Positions 51,199-60,072 of a stretch of 64,000 nucleotides of DNA are shown here, piece by piece. Source of the stretch: Anaerolineaceae bacterium (lineage in GTDB: Bacteria > Chloroflexota > Anaerolineae > Aggregatilineales > Phototrophicaceae); assembly GCA_002702065.1 (NCBI GenBank), contig NZXX01000011.1:1-64000 (forward strand). The letters are read 5' to 3'. Position numbers and translations under genes: made by a program. Position 1 is the first letter of the stretch. Every line of letters starts with the position of its first letter. The notes beneath the pieces are model-generated. The model was given only the letters and a program-made list of their open reading frames with translations, did not search any database and was not told the origin of the DNA.

Positions 51199-52239
51199 CT
51201 ACTGCTGCCTGGGTGAGCCGGTGCTTTGCCGGACGATCAATTGAGGAGCGAAAAGGATTTGTTCCACGCCGGTCTGGTCGCCACACAGACGGTCGATCAG
51301 CATGCGGGCGGCCCGGTAGCCCATCTCATAATTCGGGAAGTTCAGCGCGCTGAGAGACGGGACCAGCATATCGGCTTCGTGATTTGTCGCCAGCGTGGTG
51401 ATGATCGAGACGTCTTCCGGCACACGGCGGTTGAGCTGATACAACGCCTGCATGCAGCCGGACGCTCCCGCGCTGAAGGCGGTAATCACGGCGGTGATAG
51501 CAGGGTGGTCCGTTAGCATCGACAGCGCGGTGTGTTGGGTGGTCTGGGGATCAAAGCTGACTCCCCGGTGTATGGGCGTGATCTGATGCTGGCGACACAG
51601 ACCGGTATAGGCCTGCAACGACTGGACCGCCGGGTTGAAGCCTTCCTGCAATTTCTGATCAGAATAATTCAAAAACGCAATTTCGCGATGACCCAGTTCG
51701 ATCAGATATTCGAAGGCCCGGTGCATGTAGACAAAGTGATCGACATCGACAAAGCTGAGGCCGGTGTTATCCGCCTGCTGGCCCACCATCACAAAGGGAA
51801 TGCCCTGTTCCCGAAGTAAATCCACCCGCCAGTCCTGCTGCACGATTTCCAGCAGAATCACGCCGTCAATCTGCTGTTCACGGCAGGCCGTCAGCAGTTC
51901 GTCAGCGCTGAGTTTGGTGGTGATGGTGTGTAGATGGATGTTTTCTTCGCGGACAGCCTGGCCGATGCCACCGAAAAAGCCGGTTGGATGAGAGTCCGAA
52001 ACAATGGCGCCCGGATTGTACATGGGGTAGTGCATGGTAATAGCCAGCGTTCGGCGGTCTGCCCGGTCTGCGGTTTGCACATAGGGGGCATACCCGAGCT
52101 GGGCAATGACCGATTTGACACGCTGGCGCGTACCTTCTGCCACATCGGGCCGGTCGTTGAGGACGCGCGAGACGGTCGAAACAGAAACGCCGGCCACCCG
52201 CGCCACATCCTGGATGGCAACAGAATTTTTTTCGTTCAC
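51199..52239 (-). CDS. LacI-family transcriptional regulator
   Basis: Sugar-responsive repressor, 346 residues. The N-terminal helix-turn-helix is textbook: AIQDVARVAGVSVSTVSRVLNDRPDVAEGTRQRVKSVIAQLGYAP. The rest is a periplasmic-binding-protein-like effector domain (DGVILLEIVQQD, FVDVDHFVYMHRAFEYLIELGHREIAFLN, AVITAFSAGASGCMQALYQ). It lies directly upstream of the binding-protein gene, same strand, with an AT-rich promoter between, so it is the likely regulator of the cluster. CCGGTA-CTC-TACCGG just upstream of its own start may be an autoregulatory site. Confidence 0.94.
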   Translation of the reverse strand: MNEKNSVAIQDVARVAGVSVSTVSRVLNDRPDVAEGTRQRVKSVIAQLGYAPYVQTADRADRRTLAITMHYPMYNPGAIVSDSHPTGFFGGIGQAVREENIHLHTITTKLSADELLTACREQQIDGVILLEIVQQDWRVDLLREQGIPFVMVGQQADNTGLSFVDVDHFVYMHRAFEYLIELGHREIAFLNYSDQKLQEGFNPAVQSLQAYTGLCRQHQITPIHRGVSFDPQTTQHTALSMLTDHPAITAVITAFSAGASGCMQALYQLNRRVPEDVSIITTLATNHEADMLVPSLSALNFPNYEMGYRAARMLIDRLCGDQTGVEQILFAPQLIVRQSTGSPRQQ

Positions 52240-52259
52240 AATCTATTTCAAATAGTGTT

Positions 52260-52329
52260 CCGGTACTCTACCGGGAAAGTAACATGAGCCGGGAATGTTT
52301 GTCAAGGAATTGATCATGGTTGTTACTTT
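52260..52329. promoter_or_regulatory. Inverted repeats in the lacI - surface protein divergent region
   Basis: CCGGTA-CTC-TACCGG (52260-52274) is a compact palindrome 21 bp before the LacI gene. AAAGTAACA (52276-52284) and TGTTACTTT (52321-52329) are exact inverted copies. Both are candidate regulator sites by position. Confidence 0.35.
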
Positions 52330-52428
52330 GGTCCTGATACGCCGGCCTGATCTGTAACATTGAAGGCCCAGGTACGGTTTTACAATTGTGAAACGATTGA
52401 TTTCAGAATGAGACCTAGAGGCAAAAAC

Positions 52429-54465
52429 ATGGTTACGAAAGTCGCGATCAGGATTATGGCGCTTATCATCATCGGCGTATTGGGATTATCGCCGGTGATG
52501 GGAGAAGGTACCTCGCAGGCCACGCCGGAAGATGATTCCGCCGTGATTGTGCTAGAAGGTCCGATCCAGGCAATCAATGTCAATGTGATTACGATTGCCA
52601 ATATCCAGATCACGCTGGATAACGCTGATCCGTTACTGGCGACGCTGCAACCCGGCGACGTGGTGAAGGTGTCGGCGCAGATCAATGATGCGGTAGATGG
52701 GGGTGGATTGGTGGCCGATTCTGTTGAGTGGACGGGCGCGAACATCCTTTCCCCGATCATTACTTTGCGCGGTTCGGTTCAGGCCGTCAATGTAAACATC
52801 GTGACTATCTTCAACCTGAACATTCAATTCACCCCGAATGATCCGGTTCTGGCGGATGTGAACGTCGGCGATATCCTGGAAGTGTCCGGCAATCTGGTTG
52901 CGGTGGGTGATACCAGTGCCATTATCCCGGTACAGGTCATCATTGTAGTGAACGTGCCCGCGCCGGGGACGCCTGATGATGGTAGCGGCGTGCTGATCAA
53001 CGGTTTCCGGGTCAGTTTTGCGGGGCGGGTATTCAACGGCACCCAGACCACCTTTAGCTATGTCGTGACCGGGACCGGTACACCGCCTGATCTGAGCCAT
53101 TTTGATGTTGAGATCGTGACGTGTTCGCCAGAACTGGAAGTTGTTGGCTTTAGCCCGTCCACTGCGGTTAGCTTTGGCACCGACCCAACAACCGGGGTGG
53201 ATGGCATCAAATGGGATATACCACTTGTGACAACGGAGTCGCGTTTGTATGCGATCAGCTTTGCCGGGGAGGTGCCGCTGGGGCAGGTGACGGTTGCCGT
53301 GAAGGGCGGTAATGGCTTTGAAAGCGCGCTGCTGCCGGGCGCCGGGTGCAGTTCGTCGTTGGTAGAGATTGAAAAACTGATCTCGACCGATAACGCCACC
53401 TGGCAAAATGCCGACGCGATTCCCGGACCGGAGCTGGAACCTGGAACGCCGGTGATGTTCCGTTTTGTGGTGACCAATATCGGCGAAACAACGCTGACAA
53501 ATCTGACGCTGACGGACAACATGTATGATCTGAGCACCTGTGTCGTGCCGGATTCGCTGGTAGCGGGGGCATTTTTCGAGTGTATGATTGGCCCCTTTGC
53601 CGCAGACACCGGACAGCATACGAACATGGCCACGGTTCAGGCTGTGGCGGACGGGGTTGAAATTCAGGACAGCGATTCGGCGAATTATTTTGGTGGTGAC
53701 CGCCCCTCAATTGACCTTGAAAAATATGTTTCGGTCGATCAGGCTGGCTGGCAGGATGCTGACCATGCGCCGGGGCTGGACGTTGATCCGGATGACGAAT
53801 CGTATTTCCGCTTTGTCGTCACCAACAATGGCAATGTGCCGTTAACGGCGATTGCCCTGAGCGATAACATATTGGATACCAGCAGCTGCGCGATCCCCGC
53901 CAGTCTTGAACCGGGTGCTGGCTTTGAGTGTGTGATTGGCCCCTTTGCCACAACCCGGACTCATGCGAACACCGCAACGGTGACCGCAATTTATCAGGAC
54001 CTGATGGTGACTGATTCTGACTCGGCGCACTACTTTACGGATGATGAACAAACCGACGGCCCGATAACGATCATCATCGAAGGCCCGGTGCAGGCGATCA
54101 ATATCAATATCATCACAATCTTCAACATCGACATTGAGCTGGACCCGAATGATCCGATCTTGCTGGAGATTGAAATTGGCGACATTGTGCGGGTCGAGGG
54201 TACCAGCACGACGTCCGGCAATACGATTGTGATTGTCGCCATTAACATAATCATCATTAACATCGACATTGATGATGATGGTGGTGTCATTATCGACGAC
54301 GATGATGATGACGGATCCGTCGTTGTGCCGCCACCGCCACCACCGAGCAGCGGGTTCTCGAAGGACGCGTGCAAAGGTGGAGGCTGGCGCAATCTTCGCC
54401 GGGCAGATGGCAGTGGTTTCAAAAATCAGGGCGACTGTATTCAATACGCCAATACCGGTAAATAA
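52429..54465 (+). CDS. Secreted DUF5666-like surface protein with Cys-rich tail
   Basis: A 678-residue exported protein with signal peptide (MVTKVAIRIMALIIIGVLGLSPVMG). Two DUF5666-like beta-barrel modules follow (VLEGPIQAINVNVITIANIQI and LRGSVQAVNVNIVTIFNLNI), and a third sits near the C-terminus (IEGPVQAININIITIFNIDI). Between them are two DUF11-type surface repeats (FRFVVTNIGETTLTNLTLTDN; FRFVVTNNGNVPLTAIALSDN). After an Asp-rich and poly-Pro stretch the protein ends with KDACKGGGWRNL...FKNQGDCIQYANTG, a short two-Cys tail seen on other exported bacterial proteins. GAGG precedes ATG 52429; the frame opens at 52360. Probably an envelope structural or adhesive protein. Confidence 0.8.
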   Translation: MVTKVAIRIMALIIIGVLGLSPVMGEGTSQATPEDDSAVIVLEGPIQAINVNVITIANIQITLDNADPLLATLQPGDVVKVSAQINDAVDGGGLVADSVEWTGANILSPIITLRGSVQAVNVNIVTIFNLNIQFTPNDPVLADVNVGDILEVSGNLVAVGDTSAIIPVQVIIVVNVPAPGTPDDGSGVLINGFRVSFAGRVFNGTQTTFSYVVTGTGTPPDLSHFDVEIVTCSPELEVVGFSPSTAVSFGTDPTTGVDGIKWDIPLVTTESRLYAISFAGEVPLGQVTVAVKGGNGFESALLPGAGCSSSLVEIEKLISTDNATWQNADAIPGPELEPGTPVMFRFVVTNIGETTLTNLTLTDNMYDLSTCVVPDSLVAGAFFECMIGPFAADTGQHTNMATVQAVADGVEIQDSDSANYFGGDRPSIDLEKYVSVDQAGWQDADHAPGLDVDPDDESYFRFVVTNNGNVPLTAIALSDNILDTSSCAIPASLEPGAGFECVIGPFATTRTHANTATVTAIYQDLMVTDSDSAHYFTDDEQTDGPITIIIEGPVQAININIITIFNIDIELDPNDPILLEIEIGDIVRVEGTSTTSGNTIVIVAINIIIINIDIDDDGGVIIDDDDDDGSVVVPPPPPPSSGFSKDACKGGGWRNLRRADGSGFKNQGDCIQYANTGK

Positions 54466-54484
54466 CCACCTTCGTTGACAATAC

Positions 54485-54513
54485 AGGGGCCGATAAGGCC
54501 CCTCTCACTTTTT
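54485..54513 (+). terminator. Terminator of the DUF5666-like gene
   Basis: AGGGGCC (54485-54491) pairs with GGCCCCT (54497-54503), 5-nt loop, then TTTTT at 54509-54513. Confidence 0.75.
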
Positions 54514-54741
54514 GCACACGAGACGGCCAACACAACTGCTAAAAATCCCATTCCTGGAGAGGTATGGTGGTTAGCTTGACACGTTGGTTGGTGATCTCTG
54601 TGCGTCGCGTGCCAGATTATGCACCGTTGATGGCCATAAACCGCCCAGGTTTTGAGCTGGAAAGGCCGTAATACAGGCAAGGTGGCCCGGCCATTTTGAA
54701 GGTGGATGGCCTAGAATAGAACAAAAACCAGGTGAGACTTT

Positions 54742-55275
54742 ATGCGACAAACCGCACTACTGCTTCTGATCATCACAACCAGCATCGCGTGTAACCTGAG
54801 CACGACACGCCCAACCGCGACACCGGCCCCAACCCTGAACGCCCTGAACCCGACCGAGACTTCGCCACCGCTGGCGACGATTACCGTGATCGGTGAGCAG
54901 TCGTCCGGCCTGGCACCGCTGCCGGGTCTGCCTCTGACGGACATTCCATCGACGAGCGCGCCGGGTTTGGGCGACCAGTGCGAGGTTTACACGACATATT
55001 CCGGCGCACGGGCGGATAACACCCTCAGCATGCGGTCGGATGCCAGCGTCGATGCGCCGCAGATTTACCGGGTGCCGAACAATGCGGAGGTGCTGCGCGT
55101 CCCCGGTTCACTGGAGGTCGAAGCCGATGGGTATCACTGGCTCAACGTCGTGTATGTCCAATCCCCACAGATGCGTTATGTCGGCTGGATCGCCCGCGAT
55201 TCGTTCGAGACCAACGGTGTTCGCGACACGTCGATTGCGACCCTGCGCCCCGAAGGTACTCAGGCAGCATGTTAG
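54742..55275 (+). CDS. Lipoprotein with bacterial SH3-like domain
   Basis: Encodes 177 residues. The N-terminus is a lipoprotein signal ending in TSIAC (C17), so the protein should be lipid-anchored to the outside of the membrane. A Thr/Pro-rich spacer leads to a C-terminal SH3_3-like domain: ADNTLSMRSDASVDAPQIYRVPNNAEVLRV, HWLNVVYVQSPQMRYVGWIARDSF. Such domains bind cell-wall or surface polymers. Two further cysteines (near 80 and the last residue) could pair. It converges on the zinc-finger gene. Confidence 0.75.
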   Translation: MRQTALLLLIITTSIACNLSTTRPTATPAPTLNALNPTETSPPLATITVIGEQSSGLAPLPGLPLTDIPSTSAPGLGDQCEVYTTYSGARADNTLSMRSDASVDAPQIYRVPNNAEVLRVPGSLEVEADGYHWLNVVYVQSPQMRYVGWIARDSFETNGVRDTSIATLRPEGTQAAC

Positions 55276-55284
55276 GTCGGATAT

Positions 55285-55512
55285 TTATGCGGCTATAAAT
55301 TCGCGTACTTCGATCTGCACACCGGCTTGCACCGCAGCTTCGGCAGTTGCCAGCAGTTGGGTAGTGGTGTCATCATCTACATAAGCTTCGCCGCAGTTCG
55401 CGCAGACCTGTGCCGGTACATTTTTGAAAACCAGCGTGGTTGCGCCGCGTTCCAGTGTTATAGTCACGACACCGGGCCGCGTATCGCCCTGTTTGCAGAT
55501 GACACATTTCAT
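55285..55512 (-). CDS. YgiT-type zinc-finger protein
   Basis: Encodes 75 residues with two CxxC pairs (KCVICKQ and QVCANCGEAY) about 35 residues apart, matching the YgiT/MqsA N-terminal zinc-finger domain. In many genomes this small protein lies beside a DUF4258 or MqsR-like partner as an antitoxin; no such toxin gene was seen in the flanking bases. The helix-turn-helix of full MqsA is absent. ATG 55512 is preferred for its GGAG, 8-nt spacing; the frame opens at 55539. It is upstream-adjacent only to ppc, which starts on the same strand far away. Confidence 0.75.
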   Translation of the reverse strand: MKCVICKQGDTRPGVVTITLERGATTLVFKNVPAQVCANCGEAYVDDDTTTQLLATAEAAVQAGVQIEVREFIAA

Positions 55513-55549
55513 TGATCTTGCTCCGTCCGGTATCAGCATCTACATGAAA

Positions 55550-58255
55550 TTACCCGGTGGTTTTCATCCCGGCGGCGATACCACTGATGGTCGCCAGCAC
55601 CGCGCGCAGCGTTTCGGCATAATCCGGCGATTCCGGCTTCAGGTCACGCAGTTCACCCAGCAGCGCCACCTGAATAAAGTTCAGCGGGTCGACATACGGG
55701 TTGCGGCGTTCGATGGAGCGTTTGATGACCGGCGCGTTATCGAGCAGTTCCGTCTGGCCCAGCACCTGACACAGCATATCGCATGTGCGTTCGTGTTCGG
55801 CTTTGATTTCGCCGAATATTTTGCTGCGGATGGCGTCGTCGGTGACCAGCGCGGCGTACAGCTCGGCGATGCCCATATCGGCTTTGGCGACATCCAGCTG
55901 CACATTCTCGATGACAGCATGGAAGAACGGCCATTCGCGGTACATCCCTTGCAGCAGGTCGATGCCGTTGTGTTCGACGAAATGATGGAGCGCGGTGCCG
56001 ACACCGAACCAGCTTGGCACGATGGCGCGGCTCTGCATCCACGAGAACACCCAGGGAATGGCGCGGATCGAGCCAAAACCGCCCTGGCTGGCGCGTTTGG
56101 CAGGGCGTGAACTGATGGGCAGGCGGGCCAGTTCGTTGATGGGCGTGGCCTGATACCAGTAATCGAGGAAGCCCGGCGTTTCATAGACAAAATTGCGATA
56201 GGCCCGGCGGCTGGTCTCGGAGAGCGTGCTCATCGCTTCCTGCCATTCTGGCCGGATGTCCGTTTCGGCAACCTGCGGTGTGCCCATGGCCAGCAGGACC
56301 GCGTGCATAATCTGGTGCAGATGACGGCGGCCAATGTCCGGGTTGGTGTAGCGATAGGCGATAACTTCACCCTGTTCGGTGATTTTGATGCCGCCTTTCA
56401 GCGACGAGGGTGGCTGCGACAGAATCGCCCGGTTGGTGGGGCCGCCGCCGCGCCCGATGCTGCCGCCGCGCCCGTGAAAGAGTTGCAGCGAAACATTGTG
56501 CGCTTCACAGGTTTCGGTCAGCAGCTGCTGGGCCCGGTACAGGTGCCAGTTGGACGCCAGATAACCGCCGTCCTTGCTGCTGTCGGAATAGCCGATCATA
56601 ACCTGCTGGTGCAGCCCGCGCCGCGCCCCGCGCGCTTCCAGATGCTGCCAGTAGGTTTCGTTATCGAACAGCACTTTCATAATCTCTGACCCGTTGTACA
56701 GGTCATCAATCGTCTCGAACAGCGGGACAATCTCGATGTCGTCCTGTACGCCGACTTCGCAGGCCATCAACAGCATGGCAAGCACATCGCTGGGCTGCTG
56801 ACTCATGCTGGCGATCACGGTGTCAATGACGATGGTGCCGTAGCGCTGGTGCGCTTCCGCGATCATGCGCCAGGTGGCGATCACGCGCTGCGCGATCTCG
56901 GAAAATCCCCTGGTATCTACCGGAAAGAAGGGGCGCGGGTTGCGAATTTCGCGGGTGAGCAGGGCCTGTTTTTCGGCTTCCGGCAGCCCGGCATAATCGT
57001 CGGTAATGCCATAGTAGCGGAACAGTTCGTTGAGCGTTTCCAGTTGCAGGCGGGCGTCCTCGCGGATGTCCAGCGGCATCAGGTGCAGGCCGAACAGCCG
57101 CACTTTACGGATCAGCCGCCGCAGCGAGCCGTTGGCCACATGCGTGCCCCGGTTATGGCGCAGGCTGTCATCGATCAATAGCAGGTCGTGCAGCAGTTCG
57201 CGGCTGTCGCGGTATTCGTCATCTTTCAGCCGCTGCCAGATGATGTCGAGCTGCTGGCGATAAATCTCGCCGGGATAATATTCGTCCGGGTAGCCGGTGG
57301 CCTGCACGCTCTTGAGCAGCGCATTGGAGACATCGACCTCGTCAACCGACTGGGTAAGGTGGTCGCGCAGCAGGGCGACTTCGGCCAGATACACCTGTAA
57401 GGCCGCCTCGCGCTGGGTCCTGAGCGTTTGCAGGGTGACATCGGAGGTGACATTGGGGTTGCCGTCGCGGTCGCCGCCGATCCATGACGCATAGCGCAGC
57501 AGGCCGGGTGGCTGCGACCAGTCCGCTTCGGGGTAATAGGTGTTGAGGCTGCGCTCGATGTCGTCATAAACATCCAGTGCCACATCCATGATGGTCGATG
57601 TGAGGAAGTACAGGCCAAAATCCACTTCGTCGGCGACGGTCTTGCGCACGGCGCGGGTGGTGGGCGTCTGCCACAGCTCCTCAATTTCTTCCTTGAGCTG
57701 CGCTTCCATATGTTCCTGTTCGCGCGGCAGCAGCGTTTGGCGGTCGCTCTGGGCGATCATTGCGGCAATGGCCCGCAGCTTGATAAGCACTTCCTTGCGC
57801 TTGGCTTCGGATGGATGCGCGGTCAGCACCAGCCGCACGCGCAGTTGATCGAACAGCGTTTTGATCTGGTCGGCGGTGACACCGGCATCATGCAGATGAC
57901 GGATGGCCGCATCAACAGATTCGTCCAGTGCGTTGTCGGCTTCGCGCTCGCGCAGCACCCGCACGCGCTGCTGATCTTCGGCAATATTGATGAGCTGGAA
58001 ATAATTGCTGAACGCCTTGATCAGGATTTCGCGTGCTTCCAGGTCCAGCTCGCGAATGGCGGCGGCGAGGTCATGGGTGTGGGTGCGGGACGGGTCTGCA
58101 TTGTCCCGGCGGGCTTTGGCATCGGCGCGGATACGCTCGACCATTGCCAGGGCGTCGTCGTCATGCTGTTCGCGGATAATCTGCCCCAGCAGATTGCCCA
58201 GAAGCCGGATATCTGTGCTGAGTGCGCTGGTTTTTTCTGATGTTACGATGCCCAT
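55550..58255 (-). CDS. ppc: Phosphoenolpyruvate carboxylase
   Basis: Carboxylates PEP to oxaloacetate, replenishing the TCA cycle. The 901-residue product has the N-terminal active-site histidine block VLTAHPSEAKRKEVL near 150, the RDGNPNVT region near 260, the MIGYSDSSKDGGYLASNW block near 560 and the catalytic FHGRGGSIGRGGGPTNRAILSQP loop near 600. The C-terminus ends NG-less as RAVLATISGIAAGMKTTG rather than the usual NTG terminus but is close (KTTG). ATG 58255 is chosen because GGAGGA lies 7 nt upstream; the frame opens at 58336, inside a dispersed repeat. Length fits bacterial enzymes. Confidence 0.95.
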   Translation of the reverse strand: MGIVTSEKTSALSTDIRLLGNLLGQIIREQHDDDALAMVERIRADAKARRDNADPSRTHTHDLAAAIRELDLEAREILIKAFSNYFQLINIAEDQQRVRVLREREADNALDESVDAAIRHLHDAGVTADQIKTLFDQLRVRLVLTAHPSEAKRKEVLIKLRAIAAMIAQSDRQTLLPREQEHMEAQLKEEIEELWQTPTTRAVRKTVADEVDFGLYFLTSTIMDVALDVYDDIERSLNTYYPEADWSQPPGLLRYASWIGGDRDGNPNVTSDVTLQTLRTQREAALQVYLAEVALLRDHLTQSVDEVDVSNALLKSVQATGYPDEYYPGEIYRQQLDIIWQRLKDDEYRDSRELLHDLLLIDDSLRHNRGTHVANGSLRRLIRKVRLFGLHLMPLDIREDARLQLETLNELFRYYGITDDYAGLPEAEKQALLTREIRNPRPFFPVDTRGFSEIAQRVIATWRMIAEAHQRYGTIVIDTVIASMSQQPSDVLAMLLMACEVGVQDDIEIVPLFETIDDLYNGSEIMKVLFDNETYWQHLEARGARRGLHQQVMIGYSDSSKDGGYLASNWHLYRAQQLLTETCEAHNVSLQLFHGRGGSIGRGGGPTNRAILSQPPSSLKGGIKITEQGEVIAYRYTNPDIGRRHLHQIMHAVLLAMGTPQVAETDIRPEWQEAMSTLSETSRRAYRNFVYETPGFLDYWYQATPINELARLPISSRPAKRASQGGFGSIRAIPWVFSWMQSRAIVPSWFGVGTALHHFVEHNGIDLLQGMYREWPFFHAVIENVQLDVAKADMGIAELYAALVTDDAIRSKIFGEIKAEHERTCDMLCQVLGQTELLDNAPVIKRSIERRNPYVDPLNFIQVALLGELRDLKPESPDYAETLRAVLATISGIAAGMKTTG

Positions 58256-58327
58256 GCCGAAGTCCTCCATACCAGTTGCAGCAAAAGGTGCTGTTGCGTT
58301 GTTGTGGGATAGCGTGTGTTGTTTCAG

Positions 58328-58416
58328 ATACCTCACCCCTTGCCAGCCTGTGAAGGTCTTTTCCCTCTCTATCCATCACGGAAAGGGAGCCGAGCAGCGC
58401 GAGGTGGGGCGAGGTA
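58328..58416 (+). repeat. Dispersed palindromic element, copy 3
   Basis: Ends ATACCTCACCCC/GGGGCGAGGTAT; interior CTTGCCAGCCTGTG, CCCTCTCTAT...AAAGGGAGCCGAGCAGCGCGAGG matches copy 1 in order and orientation. It lies in the 343-bp gap upstream of ppc. Confidence 0.7.
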
Positions 58417-58573
58417 TTTGCAATCGTTATTGGATAGGGATTTGAATATGCTCATCACCCTGCATTGCGCATAGATTATCTCGCAAATCAGCCCGGATGC
58501 AATGACACATTATGCCTGTCCGGGTAACGGTTGACATTGCACGCCCGTATCGATATGTCTGTATCTGCTGTAG

Positions 58574-58593
58574 GGACGCAATGGATTGCGTCC
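58574..58593. repeat. Perfect palindrome GGACGCAAT-GG-ATTGCGTCC
   Basis: 9-bp arms with a 2-bp centre, five bases from the stop codon of the LLM oxidoreductase gene. It may act as its terminator (no T-run) or be a REP-like unit; this TAGGGACGCAAT...type is frequent in intergenic DNA of GC-rich environmental bacteria. Confidence 0.55.
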
Positions 58594-58598
58594 GGGCT

Positions 58599-59510
58599 TT
58601 ATGCCTGCTGGACCACCGGCAGCACATCTTCCAGCACCATGCCAACTGTATCAGAATCCGGCAGGCCGAGCACTTCCAGCATGAAGTAACTGACTCCTGC
58701 CTCGACGAACGGCATCATCAGGTCGATGGCCTGCTGCGGCGTGCCAACAAAGGCGTTGGATGGGTTCCAGCGGCCATTGCTGAGGGCGAGGGCTTCGGCT
58801 TCTGTTTTGGCAACGCCCAGCCGCCCAAACCAGGTGTATTCGATGGACGCCGGGTCGCGACCAATGGTTTCGCAGTGCTGCTTGAGGACGTTCAGCCGGT
58901 CGGAATATTTCTCGAAACTGGCGTCGGGCAGGTTCCACATATCGGCGTGTCGGGCGGCCAGCATCATGGTTTTGGTGCCACCACCGCCCACCATAATCGG
59001 CGGTACCGGGTCCGGGCGTGGTTCGCACCAGGCATCGACGATTTTATAGTGTTTGCCTTCGTACGTGACCGGGCCGGGCTGGGTCCACATGCGCTTCATG
59101 ATTTCGAGCGTGTCGTCCAACTGCTCGATGCGGATTCCGGCGCGGGGGTAGGGGTAGTCGTAGGCGCGATATTCGTCTTCTTTCCAGCCTGCGCCGATCG
59201 CCATTATCAGGCGGCCATTGCTGATTGCCTGAAGCGTCGCGCCCATTTTCGCCAGCAGCGCCGGGTTGCGGTAGCTCTGGCCCAGCACCATCGGGCCGAT
59301 CTTGAACTGCGGCCAGCGGGCGGCCATATAGGCCATCACCGTCCAGGCTTCGTAGGTGGGTTCGTCCTGCCAGAAGAAGTGATCGGTCATCCACAGGCTT
59401 TCGAATGTGCCCGCGAATTGTGGCAGCACCGTGTCGAGATCATCCATCCATTTGTCGAGCTGGCCTTTGGGCGGCCCGGCTAGCATGCCCAATCCGAATT
59501 TCAGTGTCAT
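58599..59510 (-). CDS. LLM-class F420-dependent oxidoreductase
   Basis: Luciferase-like monooxygenase-fold enzyme, 303 residues, probably using coenzyme F420 (or FMN). It starts KFGLGMLAGPPKGQLDKWM, has ESLWMTDHFFWQDEPTYEAWTVMAYMAA near 38, RLIMAIGAGWKEDEYRAYDYPYP near 105 and PPIMVGGGGTKTMMLAARHADMWN near 180, the last being the phosphate/flavin-side loop of the F420 subfamily. Length fits. It stands alone with a terminal palindrome; the substrate is unknown. Confidence 0.88.
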   Translation of the reverse strand: MTLKFGLGMLAGPPKGQLDKWMDDLDTVLPQFAGTFESLWMTDHFFWQDEPTYEAWTVMAYMAARWPQFKIGPMVLGQSYRNPALLAKMGATLQAISNGRLIMAIGAGWKEDEYRAYDYPYPRAGIRIEQLDDTLEIMKRMWTQPGPVTYEGKHYKIVDAWCEPRPDPVPPIMVGGGGTKTMMLAARHADMWNLPDASFEKYSDRLNVLKQHCETIGRDPASIEYTWFGRLGVAKTEAEALALSNGRWNPSNAFVGTPQQAIDLMMPFVEAGVSYFMLEVLGLPDSDTVGMVLEDVLPVVQQA

Positions 59511-59588
59511 GTGGTTTCCTCAGGTGATTCAATTTCCGAAAGTCGCCTGATTATGGCATGGGGGTCGGGAATGGGCAAAAGGGTTCGG

Positions 59589-59987
59589 TTACATCAGCAG
59601 GTCTTCGAGCTTGCGGCGGAATTCCGGCAGGGGAGGCAGCGGTTTGTACAGCATCATATCCGGTTCGGCGCGGGCGATCAGTTCGCTTTCCTGCTGCACC
59701 GACAGGCGGTAGGCGGTCATGAGCACAATCGCCATGGAGCTGAGGACCGGGTGCTGGCGAAGCTGGGCCGACAGTTCTGGCCCATGCACCTTGCCCGGCA
59801 GACGCACGTCGATGAGGGCCAGTTCGGGCAGATCGTCGCTGGCTTCCGGCTCATTGACGGATTGCACCCATGCGGCGGCGGCCTCGCCACTGGTGAACCC
59901 CAGCACCTGATGGCCGATGATCTCGATCATGTCATGAAGCATGTCGTACAGGTCCGGGTCATCTTCAACAAGCATCCAGGTCGTCAT
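59589..59987 (-). CDS. Stand-alone response-regulator receiver protein
   Basis: A single receiver domain of 132 residues with no output domain. Acidic pocket residues lie in LVEDDPDL, the phospho-acceptor Asp in LALIDVRLPG near 62, the switch Thr in VLMTAYR and the Lys in LYKPLPP near 117. It probably acts by protein contact or as a phosphate relay. It lies between the LLM gene and the APH-type kinase gene, 85 bp after the latter's end. The cognate kinase is not adjacent; the histidine kinase at 62.5 kb has its own regulator. Confidence 0.9.
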   Translation of the reverse strand: MTTWMLVEDDPDLYDMLHDMIEIIGHQVLGFTSGEAAAAWVQSVNEPEASDDLPELALIDVRLPGKVHGPELSAQLRQHPVLSSMAIVLMTAYRLSVQQESELIARAEPDMMLYKPLPPLPEFRRKLEDLLM

Positions 59988-60072
59988 GATTTACCCCCGC
60001 TGGTGTCGGTATTTGTAACGGATGGGTTCAACCCGCGCTGGTTCCGGGTCGACCGGTGCGCGTCGTGGTTTT

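Noticed and set aside
55285..55539. Toxin-antitoxin pair for the YgiT-type protein
   Set aside because: No toxin-sized gene on the same strand next to it; neighbours are an SH3 lipoprotein and ppc.
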